Below are positions 1-8,085 of a stretch of DNA of 64,000 bases, piece by piece. Under the pieces are notes generated by a model. That model did no database searches. It saw nothing but the letters and a program-made list of their open reading frames with translations, and had not been told where the DNA came from. Positions within the stretch are counted from its first letter, which is position 1. Every line of letters starts with the position of its first letter. The translations under genes and the position numbers were made by a program. Location of the stretch: contig JAADBR010000004.1 of the NCBI GenBank assembly GCA_009995705.1, forward strand, positions 22,805-86,804, read 5' to 3'. Source of the stretch: Microcystis aeruginosa W13-11. Lineage in GTDB: Bacteria; Cyanobacteriota; Cyanobacteriia; Cyanobacteriales; Microcystaceae.

Positions 1-372
1 ACTCAAAAACGAGCAGTTGAAGAGTTAGTTGAACTGCCAGAACGCAATCCTTTTCGAGAGAATTTATTAGAAATTCTGGCCAACTGGCGCAAAAACTTAG
101 AATTGAGAGATAATTTAAGTACAGAAGAACAGGAGGACATCATGAACTTATCACCAGCTTATCTAAAGCAACGAGAAGAGTGGAAGCAAGAAGGAACTTT
201 AGAGGGACAACTTTCGCTGATAGCCAGTCTTCTGGAAGGACGCTTTGGCAGCCTAGATGCGGAATTATCTGGTCTGGTAGAAAAGATTGCCCAACTTCCT
301 ATCTCGGAACGCACCAGTTTACTTCTTTCTTTGGCGAATTTATCCCGCGAGGAATTGTTAGAAAGATTGTAA
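1..372 (+). CDS. Rpn-family / DUF4351 protein, 3' part
   Basis: The reading frame is open from the first base of the window, so the gene starts upstream and only its last 123 codons are seen. The C-terminal stretch from about base 205 (SLIASLLEGRFGSL, then LPISERTSLLLSLANLSREEL) matches the DUF4351 tail of Rpn-like PD-(D/E)XK proteins, often labelled recombination-promoting nuclease or putative transposase and very numerous in Microcystis. The nuclease core is outside the window. A second, broken member of the same family lies at 26668-27061. Family assignment is from recognised sequence; the cellular role of this copy is unknown. Confidence 0.75.
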   Translation, partial: TQKRAVEELVELPERNPFRENLLEILANWRKNLELRDNLSTEEQEDIMNLSPAYLKQREEWKQEGTLEGQLSLIASLLEGRFGSLDAELSGLVEKIAQLPISERTSLLLSLANLSREELLERL

Positions 373-401
373 ATTTCGTTTCTCGCTCTTCTTACGGTCG
401 T

Positions 402-902
402 TCAACGATAATTGTTTTCATTTTGTTTTTGCCGATAAGCTGCAAATTCGGGGTTACTCACAAGAATTTGACGGACGCGCTCGCGACTTATGCCGTATTT
501 ATCCCCTATTTGCTGATAGCTCAATCCTTGTCTATGGAGTTCTAAAAAATCGTAGCTTTTTTGCAGTTTTTCCTTTCTCTGTGCATCCCGTCTTGGGGTT
601 GGACTCTTATTGCTAAGGTGTCCTACTATTTCCCTTCCCAACTCGGTCAAAGAATATTGAGAATCGTGGAAACTAACCAATCCTTGTTTTTCCAATTCTT
701 TAAGTATTTTATGTACTCTGGTTATATTATGAGCAGTTGTTGCCAATTGCCGAGACGGATCCGAAAGTATCCGAATTGCCGAATCGATCTCAATCGGATA
801 ATCTAACATCCCCTTCAGAATCTGTTTTTGTTTTGCTTGGAGATTGGCGATCATCTCCTCTAAATGTTGAAAGTCTTCATCTTTATCCATCGGAATTACC
901 AT
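402..902 (-). CDS. Winged-helix / sigma-region-4-like DNA-binding protein
   Basis: A 166-residue protein with two DNA-binding-looking parts. Residues about 25-95 resemble a winged helix (HNITRVHKILKELEKQGLV, then SLTELGREIVGHL). Residues about 125-155 (GLSYQQIGDKYGISRERVRQ) match the helix-turn-helix of sigma-70 region 4. No other sigma regions are present, so it is not a sigma factor. The start is ATG at 902 with GGGAGAGG nine bases upstream. It ends 29 bases past the convergent Rpn gene. It is probably a transcriptional regulator, but its targets are not evident. Confidence 0.65.
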   Translation of the reverse strand: MVIPMDKDEDFQHLEEMIANLQAKQKQILKGMLDYPIEIDSAIRILSDPSRQLATTAHNITRVHKILKELEKQGLVSFHDSQYSLTELGREIVGHLSNKSPTPRRDAQRKEKLQKSYDFLELHRQGLSYQQIGDKYGISRERVRQILVSNPEFAAYRQKQNENNYR

Positions 903-1086
903 TTTAATAGACCTCTCCCTAGTCTGATGAAATCACAATCAGGAGATATTGTCAACAACTAACCGTAGCTTACCCAGTCGTTTATGCGTTGCTGATGCAC
1001 TTTTTAAAAAATGGTGATAAACTCAACTGTACTGGGTATACTCCCCCCATCGGAGGGATTTGGGAAAAAATCGAGAGAAAAAAACG

Positions 1087-3324
1087 ATGAACGAACGAGA
1101 AACATCCAACAAAATTGAGGCGGGCGGGGGTTTTCCCGTATTGCAATATTGGGCAGAAAAAACCCTCTCTCCTCAAGGGGTTAAACTCTGGCAAACCTTA
1201 AATCATAAAAGTGCCTGTTTAGCTTGCGCTTGGGGAACGGGAGGACAAAAGGGCGGTTTTGTCAACGAAGCGGGGGAAAGTCTGCAACGTTGTCTCAAAA
1301 GTGTCGAGGCAGTTACTTCCGAATTAATGCCGGGCATTAAAACCGATTTTTTTCAGACCTATCATCTCGCTCAATTACAGTCCTTAACCTCCCTAGAATG
1401 CGATCGCCTGGGTCGTTTCAGTTATCCCGTCCTCTTAAAAGCCGGAGAAAGTCACTATCAACGTATTAGCTGGGAAGAAGTTTATCGATTAGCCGAACAA
1501 GCTTTTCATCAACCGTCCGAGACTATTGCCTCCTATAGTTCGGGACGTTCTTCTAATGAAGCCGCCTATCTCTTACAATTATTTTTAAGGACATTAGGAA
1601 GTAATAATTTAGCCGATTGTTCCGATCTCTGTCATGCCGCCTCGACCGTAGGCTTAAAACAGGTTTTCGGAACCGGAACTTCGATGGTCAGTCTGGAAAG
1701 TTTAAAACAAGCCGATTGTGTGGTGTTAATCGGTTCTAACGCCCCGGCTAATCATCCTCGCCTGATGAATGAATTAATTCAAATTCGTGATCGCGGCGGT
1801 AAAATTATTATTATTAACCCGCAAATTGAAGTCGGATTGGTCAAATTCTCCTCGCCCGCTTTTCCGATTAAATCATTATTGCGGGGCGGTTCCGATATTT
1901 CAACTCTCTACCTACAGCCGATACCGGGTAGCGATACTGCCCTATTCGTCGGATTACAAAAATCTTTAATTGAACAAAATTTATTGCGGTGGGATTATCT
2001 CAAATCCCATACAGAAAATTGGCAATCTGTTATAGATTATGCCCGACAAACACCCTGGGAAACCATTACTAAAACCTGCGGTTTATCCCGAGAAGAAATT
2101 GAAGCAACCGCCGCCCTTTTCGGCAATTTAGAGCGTGTGGTTTTCGCTTGGGCGATGGGGGTTACACAACAGGAAAACGGGGTAGATAATATTATCAGTA
2201 TTGCCAATACCGCTTTAATGACGGGAAATGCTGGCAAAATCGGAGCCGGAACCATGCCAATCAGAGGTCATTCTAATGTACAGGGCTTCGGTTCTATGGG
2301 CGTTACGGTGAGATTACGTCAGGAAATCGCCGAGGCACTTGCTCAACTTTTAGGAAAGCCATTAAATATAACCGGCGGTTATGATACTAGGGCATTAATT
2401 GAAGCTGCCGAACAGGGAAAAATCAACACCCTTTTTTGTTTGGGAGGTAATCTTTATGGGGCAAATCCAGATTTAACTCAAGCCAAAAAAGCCTTAGCTC
2501 AAATTGATACGATTTTTTATGTAGCTACTAAGCCAAATTTAGGACATTTTCAGGGATTAGCCCGACAAAATACGATAATTTTACCCGTATTCGCTCGTTT
2601 TGAAAATCCTCACCCGACAACCACCGAATCGGGCAATAATTTTGTCCGTTTTAACGAGCGGGGAAGCAGTCATCTACAGGGTTCTGATGTCGATGTCATC
2701 TCGGAAGTAGAACTATTAACAAATATTGCCGTCAAGGTTTTAGGCACAAACCCGATTGATTGGTCGAGATTACACGATACCGCCTATATTCGTCAGTTAA
2801 TCGCCAAAACGATTCCGGGTTATGAAAAGATCGGGCAATTAGATCAAACCCAAACAGAATTTACCATTAGCGGACGGATTTTTACCGAACCCCATTTTCC
2901 AACATCGACCGGAAAAGCGCAAATGTCTGTCACCCCTTTACCCACTTTAAAAACACCGCAAAAGCAAGATTTCAACCAACCAGAAAATGCCCCCGGAATT
3001 GCCCTGATTCTCGGAACAGGACGCAGTTATGGACAACATAATACCGTCGTTTATCAAGTGGGCGATAAATATCGAGGAATGCCTCACCGTCATTGTTTAT
3101 TGATCAACGCCGAAGATGCCAAAAAAGCCCGCTTTCAAGAACATCAACGAGTCACCGTTCAAGGAGATGCCGGTAAATTAGAGAATATTGAAATTATTTT
3201 CGGTCCGATTCGCGAAGGTGTTAGTTTTATGTTCTATCCCGAAGCCAATGTTTTATTCAAAGCTAAAATCGACCCTCGCTGTGGTACTCCTGCTTATAAA
3301 CGAGTTCCCGTCTGGGTTTTTTAG
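1087..3324 (+). CDS. FdhF/YdeP-family molybdopterin oxidoreductase
   Basis: About 745 residues, the usual length for the YdeP branch of formate-dehydrogenase-H-like molybdoenzymes. Visible blocks are KSACLACAWGTGGQKGG near the N-terminus, the MGD-binding GNAGKIGAGTMPIRGHSNVQG around residue 390, and a C-terminal molydopterin-binding domain ending CGTPAYKRVPVWVF. The substrate of this family is not settled; formate oxidation should not be assumed. ATG at 1087 is preferred over TTG at 1060, because the GGAGGG at 1051 is too close to the TTG. No FdhD or other accessory gene is adjacent. Confidence 0.8.
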   Translation: MNERETSNKIEAGGGFPVLQYWAEKTLSPQGVKLWQTLNHKSACLACAWGTGGQKGGFVNEAGESLQRCLKSVEAVTSELMPGIKTDFFQTYHLAQLQSLTSLECDRLGRFSYPVLLKAGESHYQRISWEEVYRLAEQAFHQPSETIASYSSGRSSNEAAYLLQLFLRTLGSNNLADCSDLCHAASTVGLKQVFGTGTSMVSLESLKQADCVVLIGSNAPANHPRLMNELIQIRDRGGKIIIINPQIEVGLVKFSSPAFPIKSLLRGGSDISTLYLQPIPGSDTALFVGLQKSLIEQNLLRWDYLKSHTENWQSVIDYARQTPWETITKTCGLSREEIEATAALFGNLERVVFAWAMGVTQQENGVDNIISIANTALMTGNAGKIGAGTMPIRGHSNVQGFGSMGVTVRLRQEIAEALAQLLGKPLNITGGYDTRALIEAAEQGKINTLFCLGGNLYGANPDLTQAKKALAQIDTIFYVATKPNLGHFQGLARQNTIILPVFARFENPHPTTTESGNNFVRFNERGSSHLQGSDVDVISEVELLTNIAVKVLGTNPIDWSRLHDTAYIRQLIAKTIPGYEKIGQLDQTQTEFTISGRIFTEPHFPTSTGKAQMSVTPLPTLKTPQKQDFNQPENAPGIALILGTGRSYGQHNTVVYQVGDKYRGMPHRHCLLINAEDAKKARFQEHQRVTVQGDAGKLENIEIIFGPIREGVSFMFYPEANVLFKAKIDPRCGTPAYKRVPVWVF

Positions 3325-3367
3325 TTATCAACTCCTCTGATTTTATTTTTTGGAAATAATGAAATAG

Positions 3368-3523
3368 GGTTAAGTAGGTAGGCGTTAAAAATTATCAGAC
3401 ACCCCCCTTATCAAGGGGGGCAGGGGGGATCCCCCCGCCTATCGGCACCCCCCTTATCAAGGGGGGCAGGGGGGATCGAACCTAAAATCCATTTTTAATT
3501 TAATTATAACCAGCTACTTAACC
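3368..3523. mobile_element. MITE-like element, two palindromic core units
   Basis: A 156-bp non-coding element bounded by GGTTAAGTAG on the left and its exact reverse complement on the right, with weaker inverted similarity continuing inward. The core holds two copies of a GC-rich palindrome (CCCCCCTTATCAAGGGGGG followed by CAGGGGGGATC). The same ends and core recur at 7799-8085 (seven cores) and 29229-29337 (one core). It lies between the oxidoreductase and the lprI-like gene and has no reading frame of its own. Confidence 0.75.
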
Positions 3524-3617
3524 AAGCCAACCAACGAATCGAGCAGAATGAAAAAGCTATGGTCGGTTTGATCGCATTTCTGTTACTTTATTCCTACCGT
3601 CATTAAAATAAGTAGCC

Positions 3618-4118
3618 ATGGGCAAGTTTTTACTAACCGTATTAAGCATAGCCAGTTTATTTGCCGTCGGGATGGCTACCCCTAGCATTGCCGGTCCCAC
3701 ATCTGCAGCGACGAACTTGCAACTAGCTCAACGCCCTAACTGTAACAATCCCCAGACTCAAAGCGAAATGAACATTTGTGCCAGCATAGCTTATCAAAAC
3801 GCTGATCGCAAGTTAAATCAAGTTTATCCAGCAATTCTCATTTTAAGGTTTCATGACATTAAAACCCTTGCACCTAGAGGGGTTAAAATTCTTTAACGAA
3901 TCTCTAGGTTGCTGAAACAAGGCAAAATCGTTTCAAAATGAGAATTAATTAGCGCCCAACAAGCTTGGATTAAGTTTAGAGACAGCAGTTGCGAATTTGA
4001 AAGAAGTGCGTTTGAGGGAGGCTCTATAGCTCCCATGATTTACGGTAATTGCTTGGCAGCTGTCACCGAGCAGCGTACCAAAGATTTGCGGAGATATTTA
4101 GAAGATAGCGATCTCTAA
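3618..4118 (+). pseudogene. LprI/DUF1311-family secreted protein, interrupted
   Basis: An ATG at 3618 opens a signal peptide (FLLTVLSIASLFAVGMATPS, cleavage probably after SIAG) followed by a DUF1311/LprI-like domain (CNNPQTQSEMNICASIAY, NADRKLNQVYP). The frame then enters a 114-bp element and stops at 3896. The rest of the domain resumes in the same frame at about 3944 (LISAQQAWIKFRDSSCEFER ... YGNCLAAVTEQRTKDLRRYL) and ends with TAA at 4118. Some residues expected between the halves are missing, so the insertion was accompanied by a small loss. Intact relatives are small secreted proteins with paired cysteines; LprI inhibits lysozyme in mycobacteria. This copy should make only a truncated product. 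Confidence 0.8.
3833..3946. mobile_element. 114-bp MITE inside the lprI-like gene
   Basis: The segment begins AATTCTCATTTT and ends with the exact reverse complement AAAATGAGAATT, a 12-bp terminal inverted repeat. A second inner pair (CCTAGAG / CTCTAGG) would let the transcript fold into a long hairpin. It carries no gene and introduces a stop codon into the host frame. A duplicated AATT at the edges could be the target duplication, but AATT is also part of the repeat ends, so this is uncertain. Confidence 0.75.
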
Positions 4119-4177
4119 GTCAGAATCACCCTGGATATTACTGATAATTCCCTAGACGTTGACTGCACAACAACTTA

Positions 4178-4248
4178 AGCGGGTGAGGGGAATCGAACCC
4201 CTATCATTAGCTTGGAAGGCTAGGGTTTTACCACTAAACTACACCCGC
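4178..4248 (-). tRNA. trnG: tRNA-Gly (anticodon TCC)
   Basis: On the minus strand a 71-nt cloverleaf is visible: acceptor stem GCGGGTG/CACCCGC, D arm AGTTTAGTGGTAAAACC, anticodon stem-loop CTAGCCTTCCAAGCTA with anticodon TCC, and T arm GGGGTTCGATTCCCC. The discriminator is T on this strand and CCA is not encoded. It stands alone between the broken lprI-like gene and the HAD hydrolase. Confidence 0.95.
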
Positions 4249-4325
4249 ATTTTTTTAGCACTCCTATTAGCATAACACTAATTGCCGATTTTTACAAGTA
4301 GGGATTTTCAGCTGGTTAATTGCCT

Positions 4326-5051
4326 CTAAAATCCTGAACGCTCCTTTTTACCCCCGATTTGGTTAAAAGTTTCCTCCACGCGATCGATATCTAGTTGGGA
4401 GAAATTATCGATCGCCCAGTTGGACACTCTCTGCATAAAATGGAAGGGATAGGTATGAGCGATTCCCACCACCTGCATTCCCGCTCTTTTTGCCGCTTCG
4501 CAACCGACAAAAGTATCTTCAATCACCAGACATTCCTGGGGTTGCAACTGTAGATTAAAATTCCAACGATTAAATCTTTCTACGGCCAGTAAATAACCAT
4601 CCGGTTGAGGTTTACTGGTGCTAATCTCATCCCCGGTGACAATGACACTAAAGTAATCCCCAAGGTTCACCCGTTGCAAGATTGATTCCACTTCCGAGCG
4701 TATTGCTCCCGTCACCAAACCGATTTGTAGATCCCTGGCCTTAACCCGTTTTAAAAAAGAGTATATCTCCTCATAAATAGGAATTTTCTCTAATTTTTCT
4801 AATCTTTCTCGGTATAAACTGGCTTTTTTGTTAATTAACTTAGTCAGATAATCCTCGGTCACTTGACGACCGCGACGGGTGAGAACATCGCGCAAACAGA
4901 CGCGATCGCTTCTTCCCAGACATAACTCCGCAAATTCCGACCCTAGGGGCAGCAAATTTTCTCCGAGCAAGATTTCATTAATTAACTCCTGATGGATTGG
5001 TTCATCATTGATGATCACCCCATTAAAATCGAACAGAACAGCCTTTAACAT
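4326..5051 (-). CDS. HAD-superfamily hydrolase, beta-phosphoglucomutase-like
   Basis: A 241-residue HAD phosphatase. Motif I is LFDFNGVI near the N-terminus; the normal second aspartate of DxD is replaced by asparagine (DFN). Motif II is GLVTGA, motif III the lysine in STSKPQPDGYL, and motif IV is CLVIEDTFVGCEAAKRAGM. The cap insert between residues 15 and 90 is typical of the beta-phosphoglucomutase/phosphatase group. The missing aspartate of motif I normally serves as general acid/base, so activity may be altered; DFNG variants do exist in the family. ATG at 5051 is preferred to the TTG just upstream. Substrate unknown. Confidence 0.75.
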   Translation of the reverse strand: MLKAVLFDFNGVIINDEPIHQELINEILLGENLLPLGSEFAELCLGRSDRVCLRDVLTRRGRQVTEDYLTKLINKKASLYRERLEKLEKIPIYEEIYSFLKRVKARDLQIGLVTGAIRSEVESILQRVNLGDYFSVIVTGDEISTSKPQPDGYLLAVERFNRWNFNLQLQPQECLVIEDTFVGCEAAKRAGMQVVGIAHTYPFHFMQRVSNWAIDNFSQLDIDRVEETFNQIGGKKERSGF

Positions 5052-5427
5052 CAATCTTAGACAGAAAAGCTAATAAATACTCACTGTTCTTGATTATACT
5101 AAAGTTTTTCGTCGGGGCAGGGCGGGTCTTGCCCCTTACCCCATCTCAACAAACAATTTTAACCGGAAAATTGCCAAGGCCTTGACAAATTCCCAGATTT
5201 GTTCTATTATTTTGTTATGGTGGGAATCCGTACTGCCCTGTAACCCCCCTATTTGGGGCTGAAATATTAGCCAAAAATATAACAAAAGAATTTAGGAACC
5301 TGCGTGGGAATAATATCCCAACCGATCGGAGGGCGCAAGCTTTGCGCCCCTACAGTAACGGATTTTGTCCACAATGTAGGGGCGAACTGCGTTCGCCCAA
5401 AAGGTACATTATTAAAGCGCAAGTCCC
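5052..5427. repeat. Gene-free stretch with two GC stem-loops
   Basis: No credible gene is seen in these 376 bases. Two short palindromes stand out: GGGCGCAAGCTTTGCGCCCC at about 5329-5348 and GGGGCGAACTGCGTTCGCCC at about 5379-5398. Both carry the TAGGGGCG edge common in dispersed cyanobacterial repeats and they face each other across about 30 bases. They could act as a transcription end for the ATPase gene that finishes at 5428, but there is no T-run. Confidence 0.5.
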
Positions 5428-7761
5428 TTAGGCCATTGTTTCCGATACCCAACGACGGAATAATTCCACAGCAATCTGATAACGGGAGTCTTGGCATTCG
5501 ATGACATGATGATTTTCAAGGGTTTTTAGGGCCAGGTCTAGAGTTGTGGCAGTTAGTCCGGTGCTGGACAGTAAATCTGCCAGGGTTAATCCTTGCAGAT
5601 GGGGAGAAAGAACTATTAAAATCTCCTGTTGTCCGGCCGCATCTTGTTTAGCCTGTTTCCAGACACCCGTAAAATAATAATTCCCCCTTTGGAAAAACTC
5701 AGCATCGATAGCTTTTTCCACATCTTCCACCTGAAAACGAATATCTTGGGGACGTTGCAACTCAAAGACCTGTTTATTATAAAAACGTACCAGATGAAAG
5801 CCGATCAGTTGTACTAAATAGGGTTGACCGTGGGTAAGTTGATAAATTTTGTCCAAAGCGGATGGGGTATAGTCTAGGGGAAAATCCTCGTCTTCCCCAA
5901 CGGGATTAGCGAGGATAACGCGAGTGGATTCAGGAGAGAGGAAACTAACTGGAATCGGGTAAACACTGCCAAAAAAAGGATGAAAATAATCGGCAGTCAT
6001 CTCCTCTAGGGTATGTAATCCGGCAAAAACAAAAGCTAGACGCGGACTACTCTGGACAAGGGAACGCAGATAGCCGAGGAAATTCTGGGGGAGGGTATTC
6101 TCTTTGATTAAATCCTCAATTATCTCGAACTCATCGAGGGCAATAATTAAACCGGTTTTGGCTTTTTCCGGCAGAATCTGGCCTATCAGACGATCTAAAT
6201 AACGATTAAAATACATTTCTGGATGTTGGGAGATTTTTTCCTCTTCTGGGGCATCAATTGCTAAAGTTTTGGCGATTTCCTCAGCCATATTCAGGAGAAC
6301 TTCGGCTAGGCTGGTTACTGTGGCCAAGCGCTGTAAATTAATGTAGATAACCGAGACATCTGGTGGGAGATATGCCTCCAGATTGCGTAGAATCGAAGTT
6401 TTACCCATGCGACGATGACCATAGAGAACCACGGAGGATAGGTTATCTCCGGACCACATTGACTGAAGTTCCCGCAGGATATCCCCACGACCAACAAAGC
6501 GTTTACCGATCACCGGATCACCGATAATGTAGGTATTAGGAATCGGTTGGGTAATAGTCACCGTTCCCACCGTTCCCGCGATGGATGTGCTAATTTTTGC
6601 CCATTTTTCGGCCATAGAAAGGATTAATTCTTTTTCTGCTTGGGGTAAATTGGCCGCCTGTTGGTCGCTTATATCCCTTAATTCCCCGATAATCCGATTA
6701 AGAGCGAGGGATCTAGTCTGTTGGGAGTAACTTCTCTGGACTAAAGCCATTTCTGCGATAACTCGATTGAAACTGCTGATAGCTTGCCAAGTTTGCGGAC
6801 GTAATGACGGTTCTGGGGCAATAGGGGCAACTTTCAGGGAAGCGATACTATCGGGAGTTGCTGCTTGACTAAATCGGTGTAAAGTTTGGGCTAGGCTATA
6901 CATTTCTTCCCCGTAGGCGAGGGAACGTACCGCAGCAAAGGCTTTTTCGGCTTTTTCGGTGTCCCGTTGGCGAAGATACCAAAAACCGGCAGCGGCGGCG
7001 CGAGCAGGAGTATCTAGACGGATTTTGCTGTCAGGAAGAGAAAACAGCTTCGCAGACGCATATTTTAACAATTGCCAATCGGAGGGATTTTCAGCCAGAC
7101 GGGAGACGCGATAGATAATTTCTGCCTCTGGGAATTGCGATAAAACGCGGTTAACGGCGACAAGGATAGGAAGAAACTGGCGGCTGTACTGAAGGTATTG
7201 ATTGAGGTTATTAATAGCTGTTTCCCAGTCTTGCTGTAACCATTGTTGTAGAGTCGAGGTTAACCCCGGCAGCGGTAGAAGGGTAATACGGGGAAAAAGT
7301 CGCCCTTGAGGGCCAGCCAAAAGCCCGATTAGCCAATTATCAAGACGGAAAAAGGTGAATATAAACCCCACGCCGTACACCACGCCGAACCCCACGCCGT
7401 ACACCACGCCGAACCCCACGCCGAACACCACGCCGAACACCACGCCCACCCAATTAACAGAAAGTCCTAAATTTGCTGCTATGCTACAGATAATTAGAGG
7501 GGTAATTACAGTTAAGAGAAGACCCTGAATCCCTAGTCGCAATTGTACGGGATGGTCGCGGAGAAATTGCATTTTGTCGCGCCATGTTTTCCGTTCTTTT
7601 AATTTATCGCCGCCGCCTCTCGTTTCCACATACCAGCGCACTGCTTGGGGAAAATAAAACACCCAGTACAACAGCAAAAGATAATCAAAAGGATTCCATA
7701 AAGATAAATCGCGTTTGAGTTTAGGGGCGAGATTAATTCTGGGGACGGTGCTTTCCTTCAT
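5428..7761 (-). CDS. Membrane-anchored AAA-type ATPase with GVxF repeat
   Basis: A 777-residue protein. Residues about 75-145 are strongly hydrophobic and include a tract of GV[VG][FY] tetrapeptides (about 105-131) encoded by a 12-bp tandem repeat. A helical middle part follows (about 160-400). The ATPase domain has Walker A GHRRMGKTS (about 448-456), Walker B LIIALDEFEI (about 540) and the ATPase_2/AAA_35-like block QLTHGQPYLVQLIGFHLVRF. A small winged-helix-like end finishes the protein. It sits upstream of nothing it obviously pairs with; the neighbouring trypsin-ATPase lies on the same strand beyond a repeat array. Possible conflict-system or stress ATPase; partner unknown. Confidence 0.65.
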   Translation of the reverse strand: MKESTVPRINLAPKLKRDLSLWNPFDYLLLLYWVFYFPQAVRWYVETRGGGDKLKERKTWRDKMQFLRDHPVQLRLGIQGLLLTVITPLIICSIAANLGLSVNWVGVVFGVVFGVGFGVVYGVGFGVVYGVGFIFTFFRLDNWLIGLLAGPQGRLFPRITLLPLPGLTSTLQQWLQQDWETAINNLNQYLQYSRQFLPILVAVNRVLSQFPEAEIIYRVSRLAENPSDWQLLKYASAKLFSLPDSKIRLDTPARAAAAGFWYLRQRDTEKAEKAFAAVRSLAYGEEMYSLAQTLHRFSQAATPDSIASLKVAPIAPEPSLRPQTWQAISSFNRVIAEMALVQRSYSQQTRSLALNRIIGELRDISDQQAANLPQAEKELILSMAEKWAKISTSIAGTVGTVTITQPIPNTYIIGDPVIGKRFVGRGDILRELQSMWSGDNLSSVVLYGHRRMGKTSILRNLEAYLPPDVSVIYINLQRLATVTSLAEVLLNMAEEIAKTLAIDAPEEEKISQHPEMYFNRYLDRLIGQILPEKAKTGLIIALDEFEIIEDLIKENTLPQNFLGYLRSLVQSSPRLAFVFAGLHTLEEMTADYFHPFFGSVYPIPVSFLSPESTRVILANPVGEDEDFPLDYTPSALDKIYQLTHGQPYLVQLIGFHLVRFYNKQVFELQRPQDIRFQVEDVEKAIDAEFFQRGNYYFTGVWKQAKQDAAGQQEILIVLSPHLQGLTLADLLSSTGLTATTLDLALKTLENHHVIECQDSRYQIAVELFRRWVSETMA
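7369..7440 (-). repeat. 12-bp in-frame tandem repeat, six units
   Basis: Six consecutive 12-base units, alternately CACGCCGTACAC and CACGCCGAACCC or CACGCCGAACAC on the plus strand, lie inside the membrane ATPase gene. Because 12 is a multiple of three, gain or loss of a unit changes only the length of the GVxF membrane tract. Near-identity of the units points to recent slippage. Confidence 0.9.
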
Positions 7762-7798
7762 AATTTCTATCTCTAGCTATTTACCCGGTGATGGTTTA

Positions 7799-8085
7799 TT
7801 AAGTAGTTAGGTGTTACTCAAGGTAGGATCAAACCCCCCTTATCAAGGGGGGCAGGGGGGATCAAACCCCCCTTATCAAGGGGGGCAGGGGGGATCAAAC
7901 CCCCTTATCAAGCTAGGATCAAACCCCCCTTATCAAGGGGGGTAGGGGGGATCAAACCCCCCTTATCAAGCTAGGATCAAACCCCCCTTATCAAGGGGGG
8001 CAGGGGGGATCAAACCCCCCTTATCAAGGGGGACAGGGGGGATCAAACCCAAAATTAAATCAACTTATTATTTAGTTATAACCTA
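7799..8085. mobile_element. MITE-like element, seven palindromic cores
   Basis: The left end TTAAGTAGTTAGGTGTTA matches the element at 3368. The middle has seven head-to-tail units of ATCAAACCCCCCTTATCAA, of which five carry the full AAGGGGGG half and two are cut to AAGCTAGG. The right end (TTTAGTTATAACCTAAG) is a diverged copy of the other right ends. The last codons and stop of the trypsin-ATPase gene (stop at 8083-8085) fall in this end. Confidence 0.75.

Noticed and set aside
402..902. Alternative sigma factor
   Set aside because: Only the region-4-like helix-turn-helix is present; regions 2 and 3 are absent.
7819..8050. Seven tandem units as a CRISPR array
   Set aside because: Units are contiguous without unique spacers; they belong to the core of a miniature element.
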